NCBI GenBank assembly: GCA_026874595.1
Contig: CM049311.1
Span: 10,571,676-10,635,675 of the forward strand
Direction: 5' to 3'
DNA length: 64,000 nucleotides
DNA from: Sipunculus nudus
Taxonomy: Eukaryota; Annelida; Sipuncula; Golfingiida; Sipunculidae
Positions 11,371 through 23,050 of this stretch are shown piece by piece (position 1 is the first letter of the stretch; every line of letters starts with the position of its first letter). The notes under the pieces were generated by a model, which saw nothing but the letters and a program-made list of their open reading frames with translations, ran no database searches and had not been told where the DNA came from. Position numbers and translations under genes: made by a program.

Positions 11371-12447
11371 GTTAACTTACGGACGACGGCGAACGTACGG
11401 CGGACGCTGCCGCGCCATCACATCAGCCCACAGGTTCGTTAAATATGCACGTAGATAAGATGCAAGGCCAATGAAAGTAGATATTTTCACTCCTTGTTAT
11501 GGCATTTAGAAACACTGTTTCTTTGTTTACTCATAACATGCAGAGCAAAACAAGATACTAGGAAAAGTAGATACTCTAAAGCAAAAGGGGAATAAGGACT
11601 AAGGACTCAGTAGCCTGAAATTAACTACGGATAAAAAATAAACCCCGGCAAGGAATTACAAGTATTCTCAAGTATGTGCGTGTTTTTTTTATAACTAAAC
11701 TCGGATGCCTTTGGTTGGATCATAGAGGCTGGACCAATTAGCGACCAGAGAAACCCATCATATAGTTATTTTATCCCGATAAGAAGTAACACTTTGAAGA
11801 GAGGAGCAGATGAAACAATGGAGACAATACATTAATGAAATTTCTAAGGGGAAGACAAAGAGTGCATTTTGGCGAGTTGTTTGGTTGGTTGTGAACAGAA
11901 GCTGGTTGCTAGATTGAACGTATAAGGCTAGTTGGTCATACACAAAATGGCGTCTCTGAAATGACAAAATCACTGTCAAAATTTGTTTAGCTCTCCTTTA
12001 TAATATGCCGGTGTTTTTTTATAATGAAAAAATAGTTGTTAAATAGATGTTAAAATCAACAAAGAAATGGTTTATCTGGATTTTCCTGTTTTCCCTTTTG
12101 TGTTTGTTTTTGTGTTTTTTTCAAGGTAATATGACCCTGAATTGACTGCATTTCAAGCCGTTTGAACGCAACGCCCAACTACATTTATGCTTCTTACATA
12201 CAACCAAAGCGCCAAAACACGCACATAGCTTGTAATTCAGTCAAAGGACTGGAGGCCGAAGTTTCCGGTTCCGGTACCCTGCTATTGCTAGACCAAGTTA
12301 TGGAACTCAACAGAATCTCACTAAATCATTCCACATCTTCCGTATATAGACCTACACATGGATTATTCCTGATAAAGACCTACACATGGATTTTTCCTTA
12401 TATAAACCTACAAACTGTTTATTAGAGATGACTTGTCCGACTATAAT
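11371..12447. other. No gene established; weak minus-strand candidate exon at 11758-11955
   Basis: On the minus strand a strong acceptor, 'gattttgtcatttcag', is followed in phase 0 by 65 codons and TGA at 11758-11760. No donor, ATG or AATAAA accompanies it and the residues match no family I know. Chance is a fair explanation. The rest is AT-rich DNA with nothing recognised. Confidence 0.25.
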
Positions 12448-12720
12448 GGTCCATCCGTCCGTCCGTCAGTGACGCTTTCTTTTGTTCTCAAAAAGAATAA
12501 TTTGGTCTTTCTCAAATTCTTAAAGGCTCCAGACCTATCGAATTACAGACCTGTCCGAATTCCGATATGGACACTAGAGCACAATCAATGATTTTCTTTC
12601 GCGTGCAATATAGTTAATATGTTTGATTTTTCTCAAAGTCGCTGGGAGAGTTGGTGCCTATGACGGCTTCTGTCCTATCTAATTACAAACCCGCTATCAA
12701 ATTTCAGACTTCAGGCAAGT
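12448..12720. repeat. Degenerate tandem repeat related to 1-432
   Basis: Two units share 'tggtctttctcaaatt' / 'tgatttttctcaaagt' anchors (about 12501 and 12622). Each is followed by 'ct(g)tcctatc(g)aattacagacc(t/c)g'. 'caatcaatgattttctttcgcg' resembles 'caatcggagattttctgtcgcg' of the first array, so both arrays belong to one family. A 'ccgtccgtccgt' triplet lies just inside the left edge. Confidence 0.55.
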
Positions 12721-12914
12721 ATTTTAAAATCTTTAGTTTATGATGTGGTGATAAATGTCAAACCGATCTTACATACAATATGGACCCAGGGCAACCATTT
12801 GGGGGAACTGGCGATCGCGGGGCCCTTATCGGGGCCTGTACGGTCCCAAACCTCTTATTTCTTATTAATTATATAATTCTTCATACAGACAAGTGAAAAA
12901 ACAGTTGTATGGTA

Positions 12915-12995
12915 ATATTCGCCAAGTGGCGAGGTATTATGTTTAGTCACTTTGTTGGTTGGTTTGTCTGTTGGCAAATTGTAAAGTTTTGTCAG
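12915..12995. repeat. Short repeat head resembling 34613-34700
   Basis: 'cgccaagtggcgaggtattatgttt...tttgtctgttggca' shares its layout with 'ccaatgggcgggtgttatgttt..tttgtctgtttgtaa' at about 34617. This appears to be only the 5' part of that dispersed repeat; the rest has decayed or is absent. Confidence 0.35.
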
Positions 12996-13129
12996 TTAGC
13001 AAAACTATACAACCGCATTTGGCTGAAATATGCAGGTAATCTGCATCACCATAATGCATTTTAATATTGAAGATTCTGTAATTCTGTAACATTGAAAGAT
13101 GTGACAGACGTCTTTGCCCAGGAGCTCAC

Positions 13130-13201
13130 CAGAGAACCGTATCAGTGATGTGTGACACTTTGCAGAACACAGGTTTGTAATAGGAACGCCTGAGTAGTAT
13201 C
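13130..13201 (-). CDS. Candidate internal exon, 72 nt, phase 1-1
   Basis: On the minus strand the acceptor 'cattgatatctccctcag' is followed by 72 nt, open in one frame, then the donor 'ttctctg|gtgagc'. It enters with 2 nt and leaves with 1 nt, so it is symmetric (phase 1-1), the class typical of extracellular modules. The 23 full codons include two cysteines four residues apart (C-S-A-K-C). A signal-peptide candidate leaving in phase 1 lies upstream at 22667-22844 (-). The two could belong to one secreted protein, but nothing links them directly. The family is not recognised. Confidence 0.3.
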
Positions 13202-15393
13202 CTGAGGGAGATATCAATGTTTGCCAAGACAACGGCTCTAGTTTTATATACACCACCCTTTGATCTAGGCTAGACTTGCGTTAGGAAGCCAGTACCAGCA
13301 TTCTGGTCAATGGTGATCTGGCCGATAAGGACTTATTAAGATAAAGAGGATTACGGGAGGAGTCTATATACCTTCTGTTACTAATACTAAACGTTTTAAT
13401 CAGTAACATCAATGCAAGGTGTTGATAAACAAGGGCGGTATCCCCGGTGGTGTTAAGCTGTAGATGACTGGGCTAGGATGACACCCCTGAAATCATCCAT
13501 TTTTTACAGCTACACATTTTATCGGTACTGCAAAAGTGATACACCTTTGTGGGCACTCTAAAAGAATATTAATGGTTAATTAGGTGGGGCGTGTCTTATT
13601 CTGAAATTCAGCAAAAGAGGCATGGATAAAATAATCTTATCTGAAGGTGAAACAGATAATTGGTAAAATAATTAAAAATGTACCTTGTATAAGTTAAGGG
13701 GACAAATACGAGTTCATGAAAAGGAATAAATTTATCTGGCTTCTGAAGCAGCAGTTTCTGCTCTGATCATAAGAACTTCGATGCGTGGTAAGTTTACGGT
13801 ATTCCAAAGTTAAAAATACAAAGTCAGCTTATAAAAATGGTTCACCTTATAAGGTTTACCTTACGAGGGGAAGAAATGGCACTTGAGTGCTATTTTGATG
13901 GAGCTTGGACTCTCACCCAGCTTTAAACAACAATAAAAGTGTCAGATAAGGGAGTTGATATTTCCTTGGGAAAAATGATTAATTAATTGGAGACAGTGCT
14001 AAAACTAGTAAAATGCACTGACAAGCACCGCAGCTCTTACATCAGATGTTCGGATGATAATATAATAGTCTGCCGGTTCCCGGATCATTGGTACATCGGA
14101 GTCGCACAGTTACCGGTATGTTTTCCATTTGGATGTTGATTTAATTTACGTTTTTTATGCATTTTATGTCGGTTGTCAGTTATTTAAATTTAATCTTATA
14201 AATTATTCGTTGACCAGATATCTGGCACACGGTTAACACATAGCCATTTTACTGTAAATTAACCAGCAACAGAAGGCATGTAACTAAATTAAAACTTTTT
14301 CAGCTATCATGCTTTAAATATCGTAGCAGCGTCCTAACCTACTGTAATGGAGGTAATAGGTAATTTTTTCGTCATTATGTCTACTGCTCACTTGTCTGAC
14401 CTGACTGACACGGGGACCATGTGTGATCAAGAACTCTGCCTCCCCAAGCAAGATCAGATTTCCAAATCATGGAGAGCAATCTCAATCTAATAAACTCCAG
14501 TGAAAAAGCTTTTTGTTACCAATCAGCAATATGAAAAACGTCTGTATTAAAGATAGTTCAAATTAATATGTTATTGGCAAGCCTTTCCTCCTGACAAGTA
14601 TTACCACACTGGCTTATCTGTAATATAAGACTTCTTATGTAGGGTACAGTGAGAGGTTAAATATTACAATGTATGTATTTCAAACGGACACAAACTACTA
14701 GACTTTTCAACCAACTGACAACAACTGTTTATCATACTTTTTTATAATTAAAAATTTCGAATAATTTCACAGAAGAATGTAATTATTATTACATGGAAGT
14801 AGCAATATAACATGAAAATCACAATGTTTTAAATAATTCCCTAGTTTACATCTCAGTACTTTTTGGACTCCTTCCATTGATCTGAAAGATCAGATGTGTG
14901 TTTGCATGAGTTGGGCTGAAACAAAATAAAAGGCATGATTCTCAGGCACCGCGCGCGTCAATTTCAACCCCCGCATAAAAATGTTTATTTAAATTTTTAA
15001 TAGAAACTTACCAATTTTGAGTTCCTGCCGCTCTTTTAAGAAGATAAAATAATATGATTTTTACAAGTTCCCTTTGTTATGCAAAACAATTCTGTTATTA
15101 TCATGCTTTTCCCTGCTCTTGTTGTTCCTAATGTCTTTGTCGTTGGTTTCTCTTGTAACACGCGTTTCACAAAAGAACTTTTCACTCTTTTCTTTCTTGA
15201 ATCACAGTAACAATGGTAACTGTAAACAAAGGATTTTTAGAAAGAAAAATGGATGATATCATAATGTGTTTAAGAGATGTAATGCGTCTTGAGCGGTTTT
15301 ATTACTAGATATGGTGCAAAATATAATTAAAAATGCTTATGCCTAATTGATAACACTTAATACATGTATTTTTGACATATCTGGCATTTTCAG
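13202..15393. other. No gene recognised
   Basis: About 2.2 kb of AT-rich DNA. A donor-like 'gcgtg|gtaagt' at about 13787 has only a very short open segment before it. A pyrimidine-rich stretch at 15100-15180 makes the + frame there look hydrophobic, but that is a composition effect. Confidence 0.35.
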
Positions 15394-15452
15394 GAATAGG
15401 CCCCTTAAAGCGGTAATACCTGGAGGAAGATCACCGCAAGACTTCATACCTG
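15394..15452 (+). CDS. Candidate internal exon, 59 nt
   Basis: Acceptor 'atctggcattttcag' and donor 'catacctg|gtaagg' enclose 59 nt, open in one frame and encoding about 19 residues that include 'LKAVIPGGRSP'. The 'AVIPGG' core reminded me of the complex I flavoprotein subunit, but the flanking residues do not follow that family, so no assignment is made. It enters with 1 nt and leaves with 1 nt, so it is not symmetric. No partner exon was found. Confidence 0.18.
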
Positions 15453-16790
15453 GTAAGGAAGCATCTCAAATTCAGTTTGGTGGCGTTGCTCTTACTGCAC
15501 CATTACAGTGGATGCAGTAACTGCTAACTAGTTAGTTGTAAACTAACACATGTCGGTACACCCGCATTTGTTGATACGCCCAACTAAATATTGGGTTCTT
15601 CATAATCAATAAAGCTGGCTCTCTGTTGCGTAGAGAAAAAAATGTAACAGTAGGTCAAGCAAGAAACATATAAAAGGGATGTTTATAAACCTGAAAGGAA
15701 ACCTGAATAAAGGGACATATTAATTATTTTAATTGTATATAACCATGAGTGCAAAAGTTAAAATCAATGCAACCTGGGCACTCCTCTGTAATTACGAGTG
15801 TGAAGAAGGGCAATGTAATTCTTATAAAAGGAAGTCCGACCACTTTTGTCCTCTGTTTTCTGTAACCGCGTTGTGTATGACACTGTGCTATACCTCATTT
15901 TATAGGTTTTTGTTCCCTCCGTGACCTCGTCGATATGAGAATAAATAATTGTTAATGTACAATAATCATTTTGAGTCATTTATTGCGTTGTTTTTCAATT
16001 GTGTGGAGGTTACTATCGAAAACAGCCGAAATGCCTTCGGCAAAAACCGAAATGCCTGCGTCGTCGGGGTAAATTGGTTATACACAACACAGGCAAATAA
16101 CACAATCCAACGGAGAATAAAGGTGTTTTGTGCATATGAATAACCCCTGATGTCAGTGACGGTTTTAAACATGTTTGGCCTGACGTGTGTCCCAGTCACT
16201 GATCAACTAAGGTCAGAAAATGTGACAACCTATGACTTTCGATTCCTTGCAAACTCATTTCTTATGTCAGCATGAAAAAAATGGTTATCCCCCAATTCAT
16301 CCAGGTAATCCTTTTGCATACTGTTGAAATGACCACAACAAGTGGCGCTAAACTAAAACCTTGCATTCACATCTTCAAGGATTCTGGCCACAGTTGAATC
16401 ACGTGAACTATCCAAGGAAGCACGTGCATAACTTTCTGTTTATATTTACAATACCGCGTCACGGATAATACACCGCAAAATAAATCCACAGGTTTATCAA
16501 TAAATAATATTTGTTTCAAGGACAAACACCTTTTGTTGTTTATATTTGGCATTTATGTTGTCGATGCATACACTATGTTTGCTCCCTTTACTTAATTTCT
16601 GTAGTTAAATTCCTCACTTTCTCGACGTAAAAGCGTGCTGTGAGGGCTGGAAGTTTATCCTTGACATTCATATTGATACACCGCCTGTGAGGAGAATCTG
16701 ACATACAGTTAATAAGGACATTACCCAACCGTTAAACAGGGTGAAACACGGCTCCGCCACGCACGCCATCCATCAAGATTTCATTAACTG
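15453..16790. other. No gene recognised
   Basis: Overlapping short frames lie on both strands at 15.7-16.2 kb without convincing splice sites. A small hairpin-prone stretch, 'gccgaaatgccttcggcaaaaaccgaaatgcc', lies near 16024. Nothing else is seen. Confidence 0.35.
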
Positions 16791-16990
16791 CAGAAGCGGA
16801 TCCAGGGGGAGAGTCTATACCCCCTTTTCGGTCGCCGCAACCTTTTTTAAAGGGGTTTAGATCAATTTTTGTGGCCTTTACCCCCCCCCCCCCCCCCCCC
16901 CTTTCCGGACCAGGGGACCTAGCATCAGGTTTTGTCAGAAGTCCGCTTAGGTTGGACCCCTTCTTTTCGTGAATCTTAGATCCATCCCCA
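16791..16990. mobile_element. hAT-like MITE remnant, copy 1, with a C homopolymer
   Basis: It begins 'cagaagcggatccaggggg' and ends near 'gaatcttagatcca', a worn inverted copy of the start. The interior matches 23051-23274 ('gtcgccgcaacctttttt', 'ggttggacccc'). 'CAG..GCGGATCCAGG' ends are typical of hAT non-autonomous elements as I remember them. A run of about 22 C lies at 16880-16901. No clear 8-bp target duplication is visible. It carries no coding sequence. Confidence 0.55.
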
Positions 16991-17970
16991 ATATGATCTC
17001 TGTTTCCTTAATTTTAGTGGTTTTCCACTTAAAGTCCTTTATAGTCCCTACCATACACATAATGTCTTACTTTGAATGGTTTCCGACCATCCATACATTC
17101 TGTTGTCCCTAAAAACACATTATATTATTTAGAATTTTTAATCTTGTACATCCAACGTCAACCAACTGCCATGTGAAGTGTCATATCACCGCACACTGTC
17201 AGAAGAATGGGTAGGCTTACTCAGAGGCGATACTTTACCGGAACTAAAAGACATATTAAGTTGTTCACGGTGTTGTTGATATGGTGAGTGTAACAAACTT
17301 TTGAAATCACAAATTCAAGATTTTAAAGACTTCCATTTAACTCAGATGTCCCTAACACGTGGCAATATATAAGGTCAAAAAGGAGAAAGTTTTAACTGAA
17401 AATGTGGTCTTGTTATTTCTGCATGAGATCTTAGATGCTCCCTTTTAAAGAGATTCTGGTGTAAGTGAAGCTAAAACTACCTATCTGCCCTTTTTTAAAG
17501 ATGTATAGTTAGAGGAACTAAGAGTCTACAAAAATCAACCAAAAGAAAATATGAATTTTTCACGTTTTTCTTATACCCGGAGTCAAAATTTGTGAAAATA
17601 TTAGATTTTGAAATTAATTACATTTCAAATCCTCATTTAAGTAACACCAGTTCCAACCATGGTACTAAAGTAAAGAAAAATTATGAATTAATGACCATAG
17701 AAACTAAGGTCAAATGTATTAGGATAAACATATGATTTAAGGTGATTTTATGTTCATAAAATAAAGCGTATTTATGGTAATAAAATCAGTAAACATATGT
17801 TCTTAGTACACTCTGTGAAATCCTGCGCTGGCGCTGCGTCAACTCTTCACCATCAACATTCTGTTACGAAATATCTCAACAGCCGCTGTAGCCATCATCA
17901 TAAAGCTGTGCAGACTTGTTTAATCATCTTATGAATATGCAACAATAAGCTCTTGGAGGGTTCACCTATT
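16991..17970. other. No gene recognised
   Basis: AT-rich DNA; a donor-like 'gatatg|gtgagtg' at 17281 has no convincing exon before it. Confidence 0.35.
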
Positions 17971-18452
17971 CTGACCTACTGTCTGCCGGCTGAAGTTATT
18001 TTCAACTCTTTTTCCAATATAAGTCATAATGTATTGACATTTTTGCTTTCACATCAAAGTAAACAATTCCTTAATGTAAGGGAAATAAAATAAGTATAAT
18101 TTCAGTTAAAGTGTTTTCAAGATAGCGTCTTTACTGAATTTCAAAATTTGGCGATCGCAATTTTTCTTTTTTTTCAAACAAAATTCATGTGTGTTAAATA
18201 TTTCAGAAAGTGCTGAAGCACGAAATTACACAGGAATATTAGTCATGTGACTGTAATTTGACTTTTATCTGCAAGTGGGGCCAGCTGTGTTGACCTACCG
18301 TCTGCAGGCTGCATTTGTCTTTCTGCTATTTCCAAAATATATTTTGGCTTTCATATAAAAGTAATCGATTCCTTGGACGAAGGGAAATAAAAAGAGAATA
18401 AATTCAGCCACATTATTTTCAAGATAGCATCTTTACAGAAATTCAAAATTTG
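17971..18452. repeat. Tandem duplication, two units about 320 bp apart
   Basis: Unit 1 (17971-18150) and unit 2 (18290-18452) both run 'tgacctac(t/c)gtctgc(c/a)ggctg...ttccaa(t/a)ata...gctttca...aagtaa.c.attcctt...agggaaataaa...ttcaagatagc(g/a)tcttta'. The intervening 140 bp is not obviously repeated. No coding content is seen. It looks like two diverged monomers of a small satellite. Confidence 0.65.
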
Positions 18453-18927
18453 TCCACTGATAAACGTATATTCTATTCATCTTTTTTCTTTCACATATGT
18501 AGTGTGATCAATCTGTTAACTTGTGTAATGCCACGGCATCCACTGGAAAATGCATGACTGGTCTTTTTACATTCATTTTATTTTTTCGTAATCACCCACC
18601 GTTATGCCCAGTAATTCACAGAGTGAACATAAGACCCCTTGGTCTCTTGTTCACTATTACGGCAGTTAGTCTATTCCATTTATACTTTGCAAGGGCTACC
18701 TATTTCTCTTCTACTTTATATTCCAATAATCCATATCCTTACTTACTACAAGAGAATCGGTATCCTCACCGAATCTGTAAATTATTATAATGATTGAGTA
18801 TTTCACTGTCCCTTCGTCAATTGGCATGTAACATATAATGTCTCGTCTTGCACGTTAGACTATTAACAAAAAATTGTCCCTCTTCGCCATCTATGCTTTG
18901 ATCCCTTGATGTAGAGATGTAGATTTA

Positions 18928-18931
18928 AACA

Positions 18932-19011
<80 letters not shown>

Positions 19012-19052
19012 GAGACAGAGAGAGAGACAGAGACAGACAGACAGAGACAGAG
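18928..19052. repeat. Compound microsatellite (CAA)n(AT)n(AG)n(ACAG)n
   Basis: Consecutive runs of CAA, AT (about 18943-18976) and AG/ACAG (about 18977-19051). Immediately beyond, the minus strand reads 'ctgaataaagtattaaacg', a polyadenylation-signal-like AATAAA that is probably incidental. Confidence 0.95.
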
Positions 19053-19530
19053 AAGCTTGTTCGTTTAATACTTTATTCAGTGGAAATCGGACTCAACGTG
19101 TTACATAGTACTTTTAACCAAACAGTTTGAATAGTCCCAGCTTCTAGTTAACAATGACAATCTACATAAAAAGAACGATATAAAAAATTTACAGGAATGC
19201 TTTCTCGGAGAGATGATGTCCCAATACGGCATCATAGAATGTAATTAAAAGTTGACAGAGAAAGCCGACAATGAAACAGGTATCATAACCAATACGGAGA
19301 CGTCAATAAAGATAGAAGTGGCAGGTTTATATATGGGTCAATCCCCTTTCATACTTGTTTTCCATGTGCAAATACACGACGGTCTTGGTCATAAAAAGAA
19401 CTTATGTGCTTATGTGTGTGGCCATATGTCAGCATCAATGGCATCAATTAACCTTTCGACAGGATATGTCCCCAGTCGGTCCAGTAGCACTATCTATTGA
19501 AAGGGGACGAGAGTAACTGACCATATGACA

Positions 19531-19745
19531 ACGGCCTCTATGGCTCAGGTGTAGAGCATAGGACTCAAAACCGGTTCGGCTCCAAGAGTCTGAATGTCAG
19601 TCGAGGCGGTGGGATTTTTTACGGTCGGCCCTAACCCAGTATGAGCGCTCTGCAGGCTTAATGAGAAGGCCCTAGCCCGTTCTTCACTCACAGACGAGTG
19701 TGCCTGTTGGGGATTCCTTGGTGGTATGACCCAGCAATGGGGAAG
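19531..19745 (+). mobile_element. tRNA-derived SINE, copy 1
   Basis: 'tggctcaggtgtagagc' (19541-19557) fits a Pol III A box and 'ggttcggctcc' (about 19574) a B box, although the spacing is short. Downstream, 'gtgggatttttta cggtcggcc', 'acccagtatgagcgctctgca', 'gaaaggcc/gaaggcc' and 'tatgaccca' match the 58052-58243 element over about 140 bp. Shared tRNA-like head plus shared body identifies a SINE family. The minus frame at 19545-19754 is a repeat artefact. Confidence 0.65.
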
Positions 19746-20286
19746 ATCACGCACCCAGGGCCCGCAGGTGCAAGAGTCAGCAGGTCTGGTTGAAGCCAGG
19801 ATATAAAATGTGAGGGAGCGTATGATACTGCCCTGTCACGTAGTCCGAAACCGGAATGGATTTCCGCAGATGTACATATACGTAGTTAAGTTAGTATGAA
19901 AAAAATTGAATCAGTTATCTCCAAAAAAATATAAAAAAAAACTAACCGGGGCGCGATCAGTGATGCAGAATATAAACATAGTGCGCACGCCACCTGGTAG
20001 ACAAACGGCGCAAATTCACAAAGCAAGATTATTCATGCTACACACCGGTGTTTCTTCTTACATGTTACTTCTCTTGTTTGGGAGTTGTCGCGCGTGCATA
20101 AGATCGGACCTCTGGCTATGCAGTCTTGTTATGGTAAACAGATACACATTGACTGGGTTTACTTACACAGGATCATAACAACGTAACACAGGATAATTAC
20201 GGATTTTAAGTCCGTGTGCCAGGTAGTTTTCCTGGGAAAGTGTTAAATTCAGCCAAAATGACCCAAAGGCGTAAAATAATGCACGT
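19746..20286. other. Short unique stretch; one signal-peptide-like + frame
   Basis: An ATG at 20037 opens 'MLHTGVSSYMLLLLFGSCRA', which resembles a signal peptide. The frame runs to a donor-like 'gttatg|gtaaac' at 20133. A 5-bp-stem, 7-nt-loop hairpin 'acgga ttttaag tccgt' near 20198 resembles an anticodon arm, but no other tRNA arm is present. Neither is called a gene. Confidence 0.2.
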
Positions 20287-21144
20287 TGTTACGGAACCTT
20301 ATATAAACAGATCGCGTATGCGTGATGAACACAAATTTTGTAACGGAGATATAAAAAATCAGATTCTGTAATATTCGGCAGCGTGAAATGTCTAGGGGAA
20401 TGAATAAAGAAGTCATTGTTTTCTTGTTAACAAATAACTATAAATATCCTCAAAACAACTCTAACACCACAATACACTAAATCAATACAATTATACAGTA
20501 AAACAGCGGTATAACAAACAAAGTAATACATATCACACAGAAAAATAAAAAAAAATGTGCACAGTAACTGGTAACCAACACCGTCACCACGATAAGTTCT
20601 TTAAATGTATACTCTCGGAGAATGACAGTCCAGTGTAAAGTTCTTGTAACAATCCAGAAAGTAAACTGAAGTCCAAATGCATAAAATCCAGGAGAAAGTC
20701 TTAGAAAATCTATAATTGCCGCATTCGTCGGATAAGGCCCTAGAAACTGACACACGCTTCTGCGTCCGCTGGAATCTGCTCTGCTCTCTCTCTGCCTGGC
20801 TCTAAAACACAGCCCCTTTATATACCTTCAAACCCCAAGTCGAGAATTTTCCACTTCTCGAACAGTCTATAAGATCTTGCACAACACAGTAAACACGCGT
20901 TTCAGGAATTCTCTAGAAAAACAGCGCTGTGTATCTCTACATACCAGGCTCATCACGTGACCTCGGCCAGGCGTGAAAACCCAAGGCTAACATTACAACG
21001 AGAGTTCAACCAGTACCGATTAAACATAGAATGTAACAAACGGCCAGTGCAAATTTCCTTTTCCATGTGAAACAGACCTTTTCTAAAATCATGCTCACTG
21101 TCTGCCCCTTACGTAGGGCTCGGGTCCAGTCGGCCAGTGTAACA
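20287..21144 (-). mobile_element. Solo LTR (family B), sense on - strand
   Basis: On the + strand it runs from 'tgttacggaacctt' to 'ccagtgtaaca'. It aligns along its length with 30080-30907 and 58835-59668. In the sense (minus) direction it has a TATA-like box in the 'tttatatacc' region (about 20818) and ends '...ccgtaaca'. The four bases on each side (acgt / gatt) do not match. The insertion may be old, rearranged, or the product of recombination between different copies. No primer-binding site or internal sequence adjoins it. Frames inside, such as 20477-20755 (-), are not genes. Confidence 0.8.
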
Positions 21145-21165
21145 GATTTTGTTAAATGAAATTAA

Positions 21166-21351
21166 ATGCAAAATTTCAAACTCAAGAAGGCACCTCACCG
21201 GAAAGGATATGGAATGTGTGTCACAAAGAATCATCTGAGATATGACAAAATACAAGCTTTTTGTCGAAATAAACGACCCGAACATTCACACTCAATTGTC
21301 GTCGAGAGGTGTCGCAAGTGTGATGGAAAAGGTCCATTCAAAGTAATATAA
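21166..21351 (+). CDS. Short ORF, 61 residues, lysine/cysteine-rich; gene status uncertain
   Basis: ATG at 21166 to TAA, starting 21 bp after the end of the solo LTR. The peptide is basic and ends with 'CRKCDGKGPF'. The C-x2-C-x-G-K-G pattern resembles a zinc-binding CxxCxGxG half-motif, but a single copy is not diagnostic. There are no splice signals or polyadenylation signal nearby. The length is within chance expectation. Confidence 0.15.
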   Translation: MQNFKLKKAPHRKGYGMCVTKNHLRYDKIQAFCRNKRPEHSHSIVVERCRKCDGKGPFKVI

Positions 21352-22660
21352 ACGATCAAACATAGTTTAATATTATGTCATTCCAAGAAATATTAATTAT
21401 TAATATTGTTATGTCATTCAGGCTGTAGATTTTAGTGAAAAATACTAATATATCAGGATTCCAAAATATATAACACTAGCTTGAAATAGTTTTACATGAT
21501 GTGAGATGTTCTGAGAGACCTTTTTTTTTGGGGGGGGGGGGGCGGACTTTACCTTAGGGATGCGATGCTCAGTCAGTGTAAGTAGTCGCATCTGTAACAA
21601 ACAAATCAAAGTCTAAATCGTGGCTTTTAGCGAAATTGTTGCCGACATACATACAGGTAATTAGGTATTTTTAATTAAACAACCTCACATGATTCTCTTA
21701 ATTACAAAAGTACATCGGTACATATGGCGCATCTGAATATTTTCCTTTGAAGATGTGGCTCCTTTTGACGGTCTGTCGCCAAACCATGAGCCTTTACGTT
21801 AACAATAAAAATATAAGAAATAATTTCCGCATTTGGAATTATCGGAAAATCACTCCAGTTGAAAGCGATTTACGGTCTTTTCCGAAAGCACCTCAAAAGA
21901 CTCTTTCTTACACCAAAAGCGCATTTGGTCAGGTTTGTCGGCTCGAAGTATTCATAAGGACATGTCATGTATTTGTTCTAAAGGAATTCAGTCTTTTTGG
22001 GGGTTTCCGGATATAAATAAGTATACCTGGAAATAAAAAGTAATCATTAGTTATTGCTGACGTCAGAAATCATGAATGGCTTTGTTCGTGGTACCAACTT
22101 CTGAAATGATGAAGACACACATTTTAAACGCTTCTAAACTCAACAGGGAATGAAAACTATATTCAGGTAAATGTATGATTAAAAAAGACTAATTTCCTTT
22201 ATAAGTCACATTCTTTCGGGGAGAATTGGTTCACATAATAAAGGGTTTTGTTTGATGGTGCATACACACACTTAATAGTCGCAAGTGGGCAATGAAGAAT
22301 CAATCTTCCCAGAAAATTTGAGAGATTCAAACTCTGCGTATTTAACACTTTAAATAGATGATATACAGACTACATGACCTTGTTGGATCTATTATTATAT
22401 ATATGATTCTAGGTAGGCTTATTTTGCCATTTGTTCATACAGAATCCGGCTTCATATCCTAGTTGGGTTATGTATTAAATGAGATGAGGAATGTTGGCTG
22501 AGTCTTTTTATAAAAAAAATAAATTTTAGTGGGATGCTGTCTCAAAGAGATATGCACCTATATTTTGTTACATTAACTTTGTCGCGCTGTGCTCGTCGCA
22601 AGAAATTCACACATCGGTCTGTTTACCTTTAGGACCTAGTCATTGATGATATTTACATTT
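21352..22660. other. No gene recognised; T9-G13 homopolymer junction
   Basis: A run of 9 T followed by 13 G lies at 21521-21542. A + frame at 21747-22016 is open for 89 codons, but its start is not a convincing signal peptide. It has no splice evidence. Confidence 0.35.
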
Positions 22661-22666
22661 GCTAAC

Positions 22667-22844
22667 CTGAATGGGACGCGGGGGCATTCAGATTTTCGAA
22701 GATTAACTGGTTACATATATTATGGCTACGTGTCATACTGAAAGACGAACCGGGGATGAAAACGAGGCAATGGGTGAGGCCGCTCGGGCCTGCTGGACAG
22801 CTAGCGAGTAAAGCCAAGAGGGTGAAACTATACACACGTACCAT
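22667..22844 (-). CDS. Candidate first exon of a secreted protein (signal peptide)
   Basis: The minus-strand ATG at 22842-22844 opens 'MVRVYSFTLLALLASCPAGP'. This is a basic start, a leucine/alanine-rich core and an S-C-P-A site that would suit signal peptidase. The frame continues 59 codons to a donor-like 'cattcag|gttagc', leaving in phase 1. Phase 1 is the usual phase after signal peptides and between extracellular modules. Without splicing the frame stops two codons later. The donor (GTTAGC) is only moderate. No downstream exon is proven; 13130-13201 (-) is phase-compatible. Confidence 0.28.
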
Positions 22845-23050
22845 GAGACGAAGTGATTTCTCAATAAATAATATGGAACTTATACTTTGTTTTTGTGCTA
22901 ATTCCCCTAATCCGTAGCATTATTTTTGTTATTGACGTATAAAGGATAGATTTATGTAAGGAAGACGTGAAAGATGAATTAAACGTATATTTCAAGGAAG
23001 GAAGCTGTTCCTAAAGAAAACAATTACCGGGAATATGCATACCTTGTTAG

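Noticed and set aside
15394-15452. Similarity of 'AVIPGG' to the complex I flavoprotein subunit
   Set aside because: Only six residues agree and the residues on both sides do not follow that family. It is kept only as an unassigned candidate exon.
18521-18790. + frame with hydrophobic stretches
   Set aside because: It follows T-rich sequence, and splice borders do not delimit it.
20190-20240. Anticodon-arm-like hairpin suggesting a tRNA-Leu
   Set aside because: Only one arm is present. No B box (T-arm) or acceptor stem can be formed on either strand.
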